From contig NZ_JAUTWS010000027.1 of the NCBI RefSeq assembly GCF_030657435.1, forward strand, positions 1 to 64,000: a stretch of DNA of 64,000 nucleotides, in the 5' to 3' direction. This document shows positions 33,319 to 41,627 of this stretch, piece by piece. The notes under the pieces were generated by a model. That model made no database searches, was not told the origin of the DNA, and saw only the letters and a program-made list of their open reading frames with translations. The position numbers and the translations under genes were made by a program. The DNA is from Paracraurococcus lichenis. Lineage in GTDB: Bacteria; Pseudomonadota; Alphaproteobacteria; Acetobacterales; Acetobacteraceae. Each line of letters begins with the position of its first letter. Within the stretch, counting starts at the first letter, position 1.

Positions 33319-34449
33319 TCAGCCGCCGAACTCGGCCCGGATCGCCACCGAGTGCTGCCCGATGGCCGGCACCGGCCCGAGTGCGCGCGGCCCGTCCGAG
33401 AGCCGCGCCGGCGGCGCGCCGATCTGCACCGTCCCGTTCGGCGTCTCCACCGTCACCCGGCGCAGCGCCGGATGCGTGCGCAGCCCCTCGCAGTCGTTGA
33501 CGAAGCCATAGGCGGTATTGGCGCGGCGGAGCTTCGCCGCGCATTCCTCCCGCGTAAGGCCGGCGAACATCCGGGCGATATGCGCATCCACCATCGGGCG
33601 GTGCGCGACGCGCTCGTTGTTCACGCGGAAGCCCTCCTTCTGCGGCAGGTCGGGCTCGTCCAGGAAATGGGCGCAGAAGCCGGCCCATTCGCGCTCGTTC
33701 TGGATGGCGATGAGGACGAGCTGGCCGTCCTTCGTCTCGAAGGCGCCGTAGGGGCAGATGGAGGGATGCGCGAGGCCGATGCGCGGCGGGTTCCGGCCCG
33801 TGCCCTCGTACTGGAGGAGCGGCACCGTCATCCAGTCCGCCATGCCGTCGAAGAGCGACACGGCGATGCCCTTGCCGCGGCCGGTGATGCCGCGCTCGAT
33901 CAGCGCCTCCAGCACCGCGGCATAGCTGTGCATGCCGCAGGCGATGTCGCAGGCCGAGACGCCGACGCGCCCCGGCCCCTCGGCGCGGCCGGTCACGTAG
34001 GCGAGGCCGCTCTCGGCCTGCACCAGCAGGTCATAGGCCTTCATGGCGGCATAGTCGCCCTCGTCGCCATAGCCCGAGATGTCGACGGTGATCAGCCGCG
34101 GATGCCGCGCCCGCAGCTCGGCGCTGCCGAAGCCCGCGCGCTGCATGGCGCCCGGCGCGAGGTTCTGGATGAAGACATCGGCCTTGGCGACCAGTCGCTC
34201 GAGCAGCGCCTTGTCCGCGGGGTCCTTGATGTCGAGGCAGAGGCTTTCCTTGCCGCGGTTCAGCCAGACGAAGTAGCTGGACTGGCCCTTCGCCACCGCG
34301 TCATAGGCGCGGGCGAAATCGCCCTCGGCACGTTCGATCTTGATGACCCGCGCCCCGGCATCGGCGAGGCGGCTGGCGCAATAGGGCGCGGCGACGGCCT
34401 GCTCCATGGAGACGACGAGCAGGCCTGCAAGGGGTTTCGAACCAGACAT
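33319..34449 (-). CDS. CaiB/BaiF family III CoA-transferase
   Basis: 376 residues. Family III signatures: LLVVSMEQAVAAPYCASRLADAGARVIKIERAEGDFAR, YFVWLNRGKESLCLDIKD (with the catalytic Asp nearby), LVAKADVFIQNLAPGAMQRAGFG, and ISGYGDEGDYAAMKAYDLLVQAESGL. It transfers CoA between carboxylic acids; the substrate is unknown. ATG at 34449 gives the standard N-terminus, and the open frame upstream runs into the preceding gene. It follows an acyl-CoA dehydrogenase and a 194-residue unknown protein on the same strand, likely one acyl-CoA degradation operon. Confidence 0.92.
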   Translation of the reverse strand: MSGSKPLAGLLVVSMEQAVAAPYCASRLADAGARVIKIERAEGDFARAYDAVAKGQSSYFVWLNRGKESLCLDIKDPADKALLERLVAKADVFIQNLAPGAMQRAGFGSAELRARHPRLITVDISGYGDEGDYAAMKAYDLLVQAESGLAYVTGRAEGPGRVGVSACDIACGMHSYAAVLEALIERGITGRGKGIAVSLFDGMADWMTVPLLQYEGTGRNPPRIGLAHPSICPYGAFETKDGQLVLIAIQNEREWAGFCAHFLDEPDLPQKEGFRVNNERVAHRPMVDAHIARMFAGLTREECAAKLRRANTAYGFVNDCEGLRTHPALRRVTVETPNGTVQIGAPPARLSDGPRALGPVPAIGQHSVAIRAEFGG

Positions 34450-34460
34450 GAGCTGCTCCG

Positions 34461-35045
34461 TCAGGCTGTCTTGGCGAGGGTGGGGTCGACCCAGTGCGAG
34501 GGAAGCGGGTGGTTTCCCGCGCCCCCACCCGAATGGTGGGAGCCACGGCCGACGATCGCGGCCACGACGAAGAGCTTCGGTGCGAGGAGAACCCATTGCG
34601 GAAGACCCGCGCCGGGCGGGTATTGCTCGTCCGGCGGGATGGCGGCCATGTGCGGCATGGCTGGCACGATCTTCACAATCCGGTTCGCGCCTTCCAGCAC
34701 GAAGCTTTCTGCCGTCTGGCGCTTGGCCAGGTCGTGGCCCGTCCCGAGCCGCGCGTCTGCCGATGTCGACGCTGCCCGGGACAGCGCTTCGATCCGCGCT
34801 TTAAGGGGTATGCCCGATGGCGTCGCGGCCGCCGCCTCGCCGCCAGAGAGATGGCTGTAGCCGGCGAAGGCGAACTCCTCGGGCTGCACGGCCTCCTTGA
34901 GCGCGAGCAGCATCCAGCCCTGGCCGAGCCGGCCCGCACGGAAGCCGAGCGCACGCTCGAGGTAGGCGGCATCGCGGTTGATGACCCCAATCAACCGCGT
35001 CACAAATCCCTTCTCGCGGACGAAGTCGCCGACCTTCAGCGCCAT
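34461..35045 (-). CDS. hypothetical protein between acyl-CoA dehydrogenase and CoA-transferase
   Basis: 194 residues from ATG at 35045, 5 nt after the acyl-CoA dehydrogenase stop and 11 nt before the CoA-transferase start, so clearly operonic. It begins MALKVGDFVREKGFVTRLIG and contains GWMLLALKEAVQPEEFAFAGYSHLSGG and FVLEGANRIVKIVPAMPHMAAIPPDEQYPPGAGLPQWVLLAPKLFVVAAI. No domain is recognised. The frame stays open far upstream, but that part overlaps the dehydrogenase and is spurious. A weak GGAG precedes it; translation may be coupled. Confidence 0.6.
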   Translation of the reverse strand: MALKVGDFVREKGFVTRLIGVINRDAAYLERALGFRAGRLGQGWMLLALKEAVQPEEFAFAGYSHLSGGEAAAATPSGIPLKARIEALSRAASTSADARLGTGHDLAKRQTAESFVLEGANRIVKIVPAMPHMAAIPPDEQYPPGAGLPQWVLLAPKLFVVAAIVGRGSHHSGGGAGNHPLPSHWVDPTLAKTA

Positions 35046-35050
35046 GCGTG

Positions 35051-36232
35051 TCAATAGCTCCGCGGCATGCCCAACACATGCTCGCCGACATAGCTCAGCA
35101 CCAGGTTGGTGCTGATCGGCGCCACCTGGTACAGGCGCGCCTCGCGGTACTTGCGCTCGACATCGTATTCCTCGGCGAAGCCGAAGCCGCCATGGGTCTG
35201 GATGCAGGCCTCGCCGGCGGCCCAGGCGGCCTCGGCGGCCAGCATCTTCGACATGTTGGCCTCCTCGCCGCAGTTCTGCCCCGACTCGAACTTGCCGAGG
35301 CCGAGCTGCAGCAGCGCCTCGGCCGCGCGCATCTGGGCATAGGCGCGGGCGATCGGGAACTGGACGCCCTGGTTCTGGCCGATGGGGCGGCCGAACAGCA
35401 CGCGCTCCTTGCTGTAGTCCACGGCCTTCTTGATGAACCACTTGGCGTCGCCGATGGATTCCGAGGAAATCAGCAGCCGCTCGGCGTTCATCCCGTCGAG
35501 GATGTAGCGGAAACCCTTGCCTTCCTGGCCGACCAGGTTCTCCGCCGGGACCTCCATGTTGTCGAAGAAGACCTCGGTCGTGTTGTGGTTCATCATCGTC
35601 CGGATGGGCCGGATGGTGAGCCCCTTGCCGAGCGCGGCCTTCATGTCGACGATGAAGGTGGAGAGCCCCTCGGTCTTCTTCTGCACCTGGTCGCGCGGCG
35701 TGGTGCGGGCGAGCAGCAGCATCAGGTCGGAATGCTCGGCGCGGCTGGTCCAGATCTTCTGGCCGTTGACGATGTATTTGTCGCCCTCGCGCCGGGCGAA
35801 GGTGCGCAACGCCGTGGTGTCGGTGCCGCTGGTCGGCTCGGTCACGCCGAAGGCCTGCAGCCGCAACTCGCCCGTCGCGATCTTCGGCAGGTAGCGCTTC
35901 TTCTGGTCGGCATTCCCGTGCCGCAGGATGGTGCCCATGATGTACATCTGGGCATGGCAGGCGCCGGCATTGCCGCCGGACCTGTGGATCTCCTCGAGGA
36001 TCGCCGCCGCCGCCGAGAGCGGCAGGCCCGCGCCGCCATATTCCTCCGGGATCAGGGCGCCGAGATAGCCGGCCTCGGTCAGGGCCTGGACGAACTCGGT
36101 CGGGTAGGCGCGCTCCCGGTCCACCCGGCGCCAGTACTCCCCGGGGAAGCGGGCGCAGAGCTTCGCCACCTCCTCCCGGATCTCGGCATGCGGGTCGCCT
36201 GCGGGACTGGGATGGGTGAGCGTCTGGTCCAT
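35051..36232 (-). CDS. acyl-CoA dehydrogenase
   Basis: A 393-residue flavoenzyme introducing a trans-2 double bond into acyl-CoA. Signatures: LQAFGVTEPTSGTDTTALRTFARREGDKYIVNGQKIWTSRAEHSD (FAD and substrate loop), FFDNMEVPAENLVGQEGKGFRYILDGMNAER, VLFGRPIGQNQGVQFPIARAYAQMRAAEALL, and the C-terminal IQTHGGFGFAEEYDVERKYREARLYQVAPISTN. Where many members have the catalytic Glu (YEG), this one has GGFGFAEEYDVERKYREARL, typical of the group with an altered base position. It is the first gene of a cluster with an unknown protein and a CoA-transferase. Confidence 0.93.
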   Translation of the reverse strand: MDQTLTHPSPAGDPHAEIREEVAKLCARFPGEYWRRVDRERAYPTEFVQALTEAGYLGALIPEEYGGAGLPLSAAAAILEEIHRSGGNAGACHAQMYIMGTILRHGNADQKKRYLPKIATGELRLQAFGVTEPTSGTDTTALRTFARREGDKYIVNGQKIWTSRAEHSDLMLLLARTTPRDQVQKKTEGLSTFIVDMKAALGKGLTIRPIRTMMNHNTTEVFFDNMEVPAENLVGQEGKGFRYILDGMNAERLLISSESIGDAKWFIKKAVDYSKERVLFGRPIGQNQGVQFPIARAYAQMRAAEALLQLGLGKFESGQNCGEEANMSKMLAAEAAWAAGEACIQTHGGFGFAEEYDVERKYREARLYQVAPISTNLVLSYVGEHVLGMPRSY

Positions 36233-36352
36233 GGAAACGTCCTCCGGCCTCCGGCATTAGGACCCGCGCCCGGGGCTGGCAAGGCGGCCCGCGGGCCGGG
36301 GAGGGCCCTGGCGGCGCGCGTCCGGGCGGCGCCGGGCACCCCGGTCCGTGGG

Positions 36353-37981
36353 CTATTCGGCCGCGAGCCGCCGCGGCAGCACCGCCTCGAGCGAGGTGCG
36401 GACGACGATCGCCGCCGCGCCCGGCGCCCGCAGTGCCGCCTCCAGGGCAGGGAGGTCGCCCTCGCCCTCCACCACCGTCACCGGCACACGGAAGGCGGCG
36501 CACCACTGCGCGAAATCGGGATTCACCAGCGTGGTGCCGGAGACGCGGCCGGGATGCGCCTTCTCCTGATGGATACGGATCGAGGCATAGCTGCCATTGT
36601 CCGAGAGCACGAGCTTGAGCGGGGCGCCGCGCGCGACCGCCACCGCATACTCCCCGCCCGTCATCAGCGCGCCGCCGTCGCCGACGAAGGCGATCACGGT
36701 GCGGTCCGGGCAGCGCAGCGCCGCGGCGACGCCGGCCGGCACGCCGAAGCCCATGGCGCCGGAGACCGGCACCAGCAGGCGCTGCGGCGGCACCCAGCGC
36801 GCCTTGCGGTAGAAGGGCGCGCCGAAGGTGCCGGCATCCAGCGTGACGATGGCATCCGGCGGCGCGATCCGCTCGACCAGCCGCGCCACCTCGGCGAAGG
36901 CGACGCCGTCCGGCCAGCGGCCCGGCGCGACCTGGCAATCCGCGACATGGATCTGCCGCAGCCGGGCATTCCAGGCGGCGCGGCTTTCCGGTGCGGCCGG
37001 CGCCATGCCGGCCAGCGCCGCGACCGTCGCGCGCGCCTCGGCGGCGATGGCGAGCTCCGCCGGGAAGAGCCAGCCGAGGAAGCGCGGATCGGCGCAGACA
37101 TGCACCAGCCGCTGCCCGGCCGCCGGCCAGGTCCAGCCCTGGGTCGTGATGTCGGTCAGCCGTGTGCCGAGCGCCAGGACCAGGTCGGCCTCGGCGAAGA
37201 CGGCGCGCTGCGCATCGGGGTTCCGGAGGCCGAGATCGCCCGCATAGAGCGGATGCGTGTTGTCGAAGAGGTCCTGCCGGCGGAAGGAGACCGCGACGGG
37301 CAACTGCCAGGCCTCGGCGAAGGCGCGCAGCGCCTCGCGGCCGCCCGCGGCCTCGAAGCCATGGCCGGCGAGCAGGATCGGCCGTTCCGCCGCGCGCAGC
37401 ATCGCCGCGAGCCGGGCGGCATCCTCCGGGGCGGGCGGGACGGGCGCGGGCAGGGTGGCCGGCAGCAGCGGCGCGCGGCACTCCATGGCCAGCACGTCCT
37501 CGGGCAGGGAGAGCACCACCGGCCCCGGCACGCCGCCCATCGCCATGGCATAGGCGCGGGCGATCAGCTCCGGCGCCTGGTCCGGCTCGGTCGCCTCGCC
37601 GATCCACTTGGCGACGCCTCGGAACATGTTTTCATAGTCGATCTCCTGGAAGGCGTTCCTTCGGAGATCCCGTTTCTCCACCTGCCCGACCAGCAGGATC
37701 AGCGGCACCGCATCCTGCTCGGCGGTGTGCACGGCGATGCTGGCATTGCAGGCGCCGGGGCCGCGGGAGACGAGGACCACGCCGGGCCGCCCCGTCAGCT
37801 TGGCATCCGCCACGGCCATGAAGCCCGCCCCGCCCTCGCTGCGGCAGGTGACGAGGTCGAGTGCATTGTGCGCATGCAGCGCATCGAGCAGCGCGATGTA
37901 ACTCTCGCCCGGCACGCAGAAGGCGCGGTCGATGCCCTGCGCGGCCAGGAATTCCACGATGCGTTCGGCGGCGGTGGGCAT
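36353..37981 (-). CDS. thiamine-pyrophosphate enzyme, acetolactate-synthase-like
   Basis: 542 residues with the three-domain ThDP fold. Pyr domain: AFCVPGESYIALLDAL, CRSEGGAGFMAVADAKLTGRPGVVLVSRGPGACNASIAVHTA, with the activating Glu in RSEGGAG. A central Rossmann-like domain follows. PP domain: GAMGFGVPAGVAAALRCPDRTVIAFVGDGGALMTGGEYAVAVARGAPLKLVLSDNGSYASI (GDG...N ThDP/Mg motif). No regulatory subunit (ilvH) is adjacent, so an oxalyl-CoA-, benzoylformate- or sulfoacetaldehyde-type activity is as possible as acetolactate synthesis. ATG at 37981 is set by the family N-terminus. Confidence 0.9.
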   Translation of the reverse strand: MPTAAERIVEFLAAQGIDRAFCVPGESYIALLDALHAHNALDLVTCRSEGGAGFMAVADAKLTGRPGVVLVSRGPGACNASIAVHTAEQDAVPLILLVGQVEKRDLRRNAFQEIDYENMFRGVAKWIGEATEPDQAPELIARAYAMAMGGVPGPVVLSLPEDVLAMECRAPLLPATLPAPVPPAPEDAARLAAMLRAAERPILLAGHGFEAAGGREALRAFAEAWQLPVAVSFRRQDLFDNTHPLYAGDLGLRNPDAQRAVFAEADLVLALGTRLTDITTQGWTWPAAGQRLVHVCADPRFLGWLFPAELAIAAEARATVAALAGMAPAAPESRAAWNARLRQIHVADCQVAPGRWPDGVAFAEVARLVERIAPPDAIVTLDAGTFGAPFYRKARWVPPQRLLVPVSGAMGFGVPAGVAAALRCPDRTVIAFVGDGGALMTGGEYAVAVARGAPLKLVLSDNGSYASIRIHQEKAHPGRVSGTTLVNPDFAQWCAAFRVPVTVVEGEGDLPALEAALRAPGAAAIVVRTSLEAVLPRRLAAE

Positions 37982-38048
37982 GCGGTCGTCCGGTCGTTTC
38001 CCTTGGTCCCGGACTACCGCAGCGGCGGGGGATTGCAACCCCGCGGGC

Positions 38049-38474
38049 TCAGCGGATCGCGTCCGAGAACCGCGCCGTGACGCCGCTCACCGTCTCGCGC
38101 TCGACGGCGATGGTGACCTCGGCGCGCCAGATCCGCCCCGTCTCGGCGCCGGGCGCCGCATGCGTGCAGCGCCAGGCGGCGCCCTGCGGGCTGCAGGCGA
38201 AGCCCTGGGATTCCAGGTGGCGGATCAGCGGCGCCGCCGGCGTGCCGGTAGGGAATTGCGCGCGCAGGTCGCGCTCGAGTGCGGCGGCGCCGGCGGTGCT
38301 GCCGAGCCGGCGATAGGTCTCCAGCGGGCCGGCGGCCTTCCGCTCGCCGCCAAGCCAGGCGATGCCGCCGACCGCCGCGAGCAGCACGCCGCCCGCGAGC
38401 GCGGCGCGCAGCAGCGTCCCGCGCGAGAGGCCGAGGCCGGTGGTGGCGGTGGTGTCCGCCCTCTCGCGCGCCAT
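38049..38474 (-). CDS. hypothetical single-pass membrane protein
   Basis: 141 residues. A cytoplasmic start (MARERADTTATTGLG) is followed by one membrane helix (TLLRAALAGGVLLAAVGGIAWLGG, about 20-43) and an extracytoplasmic domain with two cysteines (FACSPQGAAWRCTHAAPG, likely a disulfide) and ARFSDAIR at the end. No family is recognised. It starts 7 nt after the stop of the N-acyl-D-amino-acid deacylase on the same strand, so the two are probably co-transcribed. Confidence 0.6.
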   Translation of the reverse strand: MARERADTTATTGLGLSRGTLLRAALAGGVLLAAVGGIAWLGGERKAAGPLETYRRLGSTAGAAALERDLRAQFPTGTPAAPLIRHLESQGFACSPQGAAWRCTHAAPGAETGRIWRAEVTIAVERETVSGVTARFSDAIR

Positions 38475-38481
38475 GCCGCGC

Positions 38482-39939
38482 TCAGTCGCGGTTGCGGCGG
38501 ATCAGCCGGCCGGGCGCCTCGCCGGTCAGGCCCTGGCCGGCGCGGAAGACCGGGACGCCATTGGTCCAGACCTCCTCGATGCCGTCGCTCTCCTGCTTCG
38601 GATCCTCGAAGGTGGCGCGGTCCATGACCTTGTGCGGGTCGAAGAGGACGAGGTCGGCATAGGCGCCGGGCCGCAGTTCCCCGCGGTCCACCATGCCGAA
38701 GAGCCGGGCGGTGCGGCCGGTCATCTTGTGGATCGCTTCCTCCATGCTGAGGAGCCCGAGTTGCCGGCTGTAGAGGCCGAGCACCCGCGGAAAGGTGCCC
38801 CAGAGACGCGGATGCGGATGCGCATCGTGCGGGATGCCGTCCGAGCCGATGACGGAGAGCGGATGCTGCATGATCCGCCGCACATCCTCCTCGTCCATCT
38901 GGAAGGTGATGGCGCCGGCGGGCAGCAGCTTCTCGGCCGCGGTGCGGATATCGGTGTTCCAGCCGCGGGCGACCTCCGACAGGTCCTTGCCCGCCATCTC
39001 GGGGAAGGGGATGGACCAGGTGACGATGACGCGGACATCGTCGCGCAGCCGGTCCGGCATCAGCACCGTCGACCCGGCGGGGTAGGGGTACATGTCGTAG
39101 GCGACTTCCTGCATCGAGGCCGCGGCCTCGATCAGCGCCAGCGTCTGCACGCTGCGGCCGTAATTCTCCGGCATCGAGCATTTGTGGTGGCTGATCCAGA
39201 CCGGCACGCCGACCCGCTTGCCGATCTTCAGCGTCTCCTCGATGGAGGCGCAGACCCGGTCGGCCTCGTCCCGCATATGGGTGAAGTACATCCCGCCCGC
39301 GGCGCGCAGCGGCTCGGCCACCGCGATCACCTCCTCGGTCGGGGCATGCATGTTCGGCTTGTACCAGAGGCCGGTGGAGAAGCCCGAGGCGCCCTCGGCC
39401 AGCGCCTCGGCGACCAGGCGGCGCATCTCGGCGATCTCCCGGTCATTGGCCGGGCGGTAGAGGTCGTCGCCCATGACGCGCCAGCGCAGCGTCTGGTGGC
39501 CGATGATGGCATAGGTGTTGACCGCCGCCGGGGTCTTGCGCACGGCCTCGGCATAGTCGCCGAAACTCCCGAAGGAGAAGCCGCTGTCGCCGACGAGGTC
39601 GAGCGGCGGCGGCGGGCGCTTGCCGGGGCGCTGCTCGAGCGGCGCGAGGCTGACGCCGCAATTGCCGACGACGACCGTGGTGACGCCCTGCGACGACTTG
39701 CAGCGCAGGCAGTCGCAGCCCATCAGCACGGCGCGGTCGTCATGCGTATGGGCATCGATGAAGCCGGGGGCGAGGGCGCGTCCGGTGGCGATCACCTCCC
39801 GGTCGGCGCTGGCGCCGCCGAGGTCGCCCACGCCCACGATCCGGTCGCCGCTGACCCCGACATCGCCGACGCGGCGCGGCCCGCCCGTGCCGTCGAAGAG
39901 GGTGGCGTCACGGATGATCAGGTCGCAGCGAAGGGCCAT
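38482..39939 (-). CDS. N-acyl-D-amino-acid deacylase family amidohydrolase
   Basis: 485 residues of the metal-dependent D-aminoacylase group. The metal site HTHDD is in LAPGFIDAHTHDDRAVL. SSQGVTTVVVGNCGVSLAPL carries the conserved Cys ligand. ITFQMDEEDVRRIMQHPLSVIGSDGIPHDAHPHPRLWGTFPRVLG and GLLSMEEAIHKMTGRTARLFGMVDRGELRPGAYADLVLFDP are family features. It hydrolyses N-acyl-D-amino acids. ATG at 39939 matches the family start; the open frame upstream is unrelated. No signal peptide, so cytoplasmic. Confidence 0.92.
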   Translation of the reverse strand: MALRCDLIIRDATLFDGTGGPRRVGDVGVSGDRIVGVGDLGGASADREVIATGRALAPGFIDAHTHDDRAVLMGCDCLRCKSSQGVTTVVVGNCGVSLAPLEQRPGKRPPPPLDLVGDSGFSFGSFGDYAEAVRKTPAAVNTYAIIGHQTLRWRVMGDDLYRPANDREIAEMRRLVAEALAEGASGFSTGLWYKPNMHAPTEEVIAVAEPLRAAGGMYFTHMRDEADRVCASIEETLKIGKRVGVPVWISHHKCSMPENYGRSVQTLALIEAAASMQEVAYDMYPYPAGSTVLMPDRLRDDVRVIVTWSIPFPEMAGKDLSEVARGWNTDIRTAAEKLLPAGAITFQMDEEDVRRIMQHPLSVIGSDGIPHDAHPHPRLWGTFPRVLGLYSRQLGLLSMEEAIHKMTGRTARLFGMVDRGELRPGAYADLVLFDPHKVMDRATFEDPKQESDGIEEVWTNGVPVFRAGQGLTGEAPGRLIRRNRD

Positions 39940-40195
39940 GGGTCGGGAATCCGGCGGGCTGGAAGGGCAGGGATCATGTCCCGTCCCCGAGGCCGGCGCC
40001 AGGGGACGGCGCGCGGGGACAAGCCAGCGCCGGCGACCGCGCGCAGTGTGCGCAGGGTCATGTCCCGGAATGGTATCACGGCGCCATCCTGCGTGGATGC
40101 CGGCTGCCCGCAGAGGGCAGCGGCGGGGGAGCCGGGGGGCGCCGCAACCCCACGGCCGATCCCCATGCCGGGACCGACCCACCAGGAGACTGCCC

Positions 40196-40996
40196 ATGGC
40201 TGCGAACCAGGCTCCCGCCCCCCGCAGGATCAAGGGATATGGCTGGCGCCCCGACCTGCCGGATATCCGCGACCACTTCTACAGCGCGCCGCTGCACGCG
40301 CTCGGCACCCTGCCGTCGAAGGTGGACCTGCGGCCGCACTGCCCGAAGGAGGTCTACGACCAGGGCCAGCTCGGAAGCTGCACCGCCAATGCGATCGCCG
40401 CCGCCGTGCAGTTCGACCGCATGAAGCAGCAGCTCACCCCCGACTTCATCCCCTCGCGCCTCTTCATCTACTACAACGAGCGGGTGATCGAGGGCACCGT
40501 GGGCGAGGACAGCGGCGCCTATATCCGCGACGGCATCAAGAGCGTGAACCGCCAGGGCGTCTGCCCGGAGACCGAGTGGACCTACAACATCTCCCGCTTC
40601 ACCGAGAAGCCGTCGGAGGGCTGCTACACCGACGCGCTGAAGACCCGGGCGACCAGCTATTCCCGCCTGGTGCGGTCGCTGACGCAGATGAAGGGGTGCC
40701 TCGCCTCCGGCTTCCCCTTCGTCTTCGGCTTCACCGTCTATGAGAGCTTCGAGAGCCACGAGGTGGCGAAGACCGGCGTGGTGCCGATGCCCTCGACCGG
40801 CGAGAAGGTGCTCGGCGGGCATGCGGTGCTGGCGGTGGGCTATGACGACGCGTCCAGCCGCTTCCTCGTGCGGAACTCCTGGGGCCCCGGCTGGGGCATG
40901 GATGGCTATTTCACCATGCCCTATGCCTACCTGACCGATGGCAACCTGTCGGACGATTTCTGGACCATCCGGATGATCTCGGCACCGGGGGCCTGA
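40196..40996 (+). CDS. papain-like cysteine protease (C1 family)
   Basis: 266 residues with the papain catalytic set: oxyanion Gln56 and nucleophile Cys62 in YDQGQLGSCTANAIAAA, His209 in LGGHAVLAVGYDD, Asn227 in LVRNSWGPGWGMDGYF. DLRPHCPKEVYDQGQLGSC is typical of the bacterial C1A subgroup lacking a long propeptide. There is no signal peptide, so it is cytoplasmic or exported by another route. ACCAGGAGAC precedes the ATG at 40196. It converges with a chagasin-type inhibitor gene, whose stop lies 92 nt away. Confidence 0.93.
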   Translation: MAANQAPAPRRIKGYGWRPDLPDIRDHFYSAPLHALGTLPSKVDLRPHCPKEVYDQGQLGSCTANAIAAAVQFDRMKQQLTPDFIPSRLFIYYNERVIEGTVGEDSGAYIRDGIKSVNRQGVCPETEWTYNISRFTEKPSEGCYTDALKTRATSYSRLVRSLTQMKGCLASGFPFVFGFTVYESFESHEVAKTGVVPMPSTGEKVLGGHAVLAVGYDDASSRFLVRNSWGPGWGMDGYFTMPYAYLTDGNLSDDFWTIRMISAPGA

Positions 40997-41088
40997 GCGG
41001 CCCACCGCGGGAGGCGGCCCACCCGGGCCGCCTTGCTCCCGGCGGCCGGTTCACGGCGTCGGGCAGAGCCCTCTGCCGACCGGACGCC

Positions 41089-41499
41089 TCAGCCGCCGAC
41101 CCGGACGGTGAGGGTGAATTGCCGCACCGGCGGCTCCTCGCCCCAGCTACGGGCATGGTCGAGGCGCAGCGCGGCTTCGCCGGGCTGCGCCGCTTGCCAG
41201 GCCCAGTGATGCGTGCCGCCGGCGCCCGGCCGCGGCGGGCCCGGCGTGAAGCCCTGGTCCAGCAACTGCAGCACCGGCGCTCCCGCCGCGAGGAGCCGCC
41301 AGCGATAGCCGGTGGTCGGGTTCTCCGGCAGGGCCAGCACCAGCCTGGCGCCCGGCGTGATGGTGACCGTGTCGCCATTCGCCCGCTCATCGAGGCTCGT
41401 CATCGGACCCTCCGGCTGCGCCCCCGCGCGGCTGGGCCATCCGCCGGCGGCAAGGGCGCAGGCCAGCACGACACCAAGGCCGGCGCGGGCGCGCTGCAT
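41089..41499 (-). CDS. chagasin-type cysteine protease inhibitor (I42)
   Basis: 136 residues with a Sec signal peptide (cleavage near GAQ, about residue 28). The three inhibitory loops of the I42 family are present: NPTTGYRW (60-67), GAGGTHHW (92-99) and RSW (117-119, where the consensus is RPW). Members block papain-family proteases. The inhibitor is exported, while the adjacent papain-like protease has no signal peptide. It may therefore protect the envelope from that protease after release, or from host proteases. Convergent with the protease gene. Confidence 0.9.
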   Translation of the reverse strand: MQRARAGLGVVLACALAAGGWPSRAGAQPEGPMTSLDERANGDTVTITPGARLVLALPENPTTGYRWRLLAAGAPVLQLLDQGFTPGPPRPGAGGTHHWAWQAAQPGEAALRLDHARSWGEEPPVRQFTLTVRVGG

Positions 41500-41627
41500 C
41501 CGACAGACCTCCTCCGGGCAGGGTAGGGCATTCTCGCGCCGGCCGTGTAGCGTGGGAATGCTCCGGGCTGCTGCTGGTCAGGGCAGCGTCCCGCCTCCGG
41601 GCGTTTCCGCTCTCCCGCCCGCGGCGG

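Noticed and set aside
35046..37607. Upstream part of a 1048-codon minus-strand frame
   Set aside because: It overlaps the acyl-CoA dehydrogenase and TPP-enzyme genes in another frame. Only its last 194 codons (34461-35045), which lie between genes, were kept.
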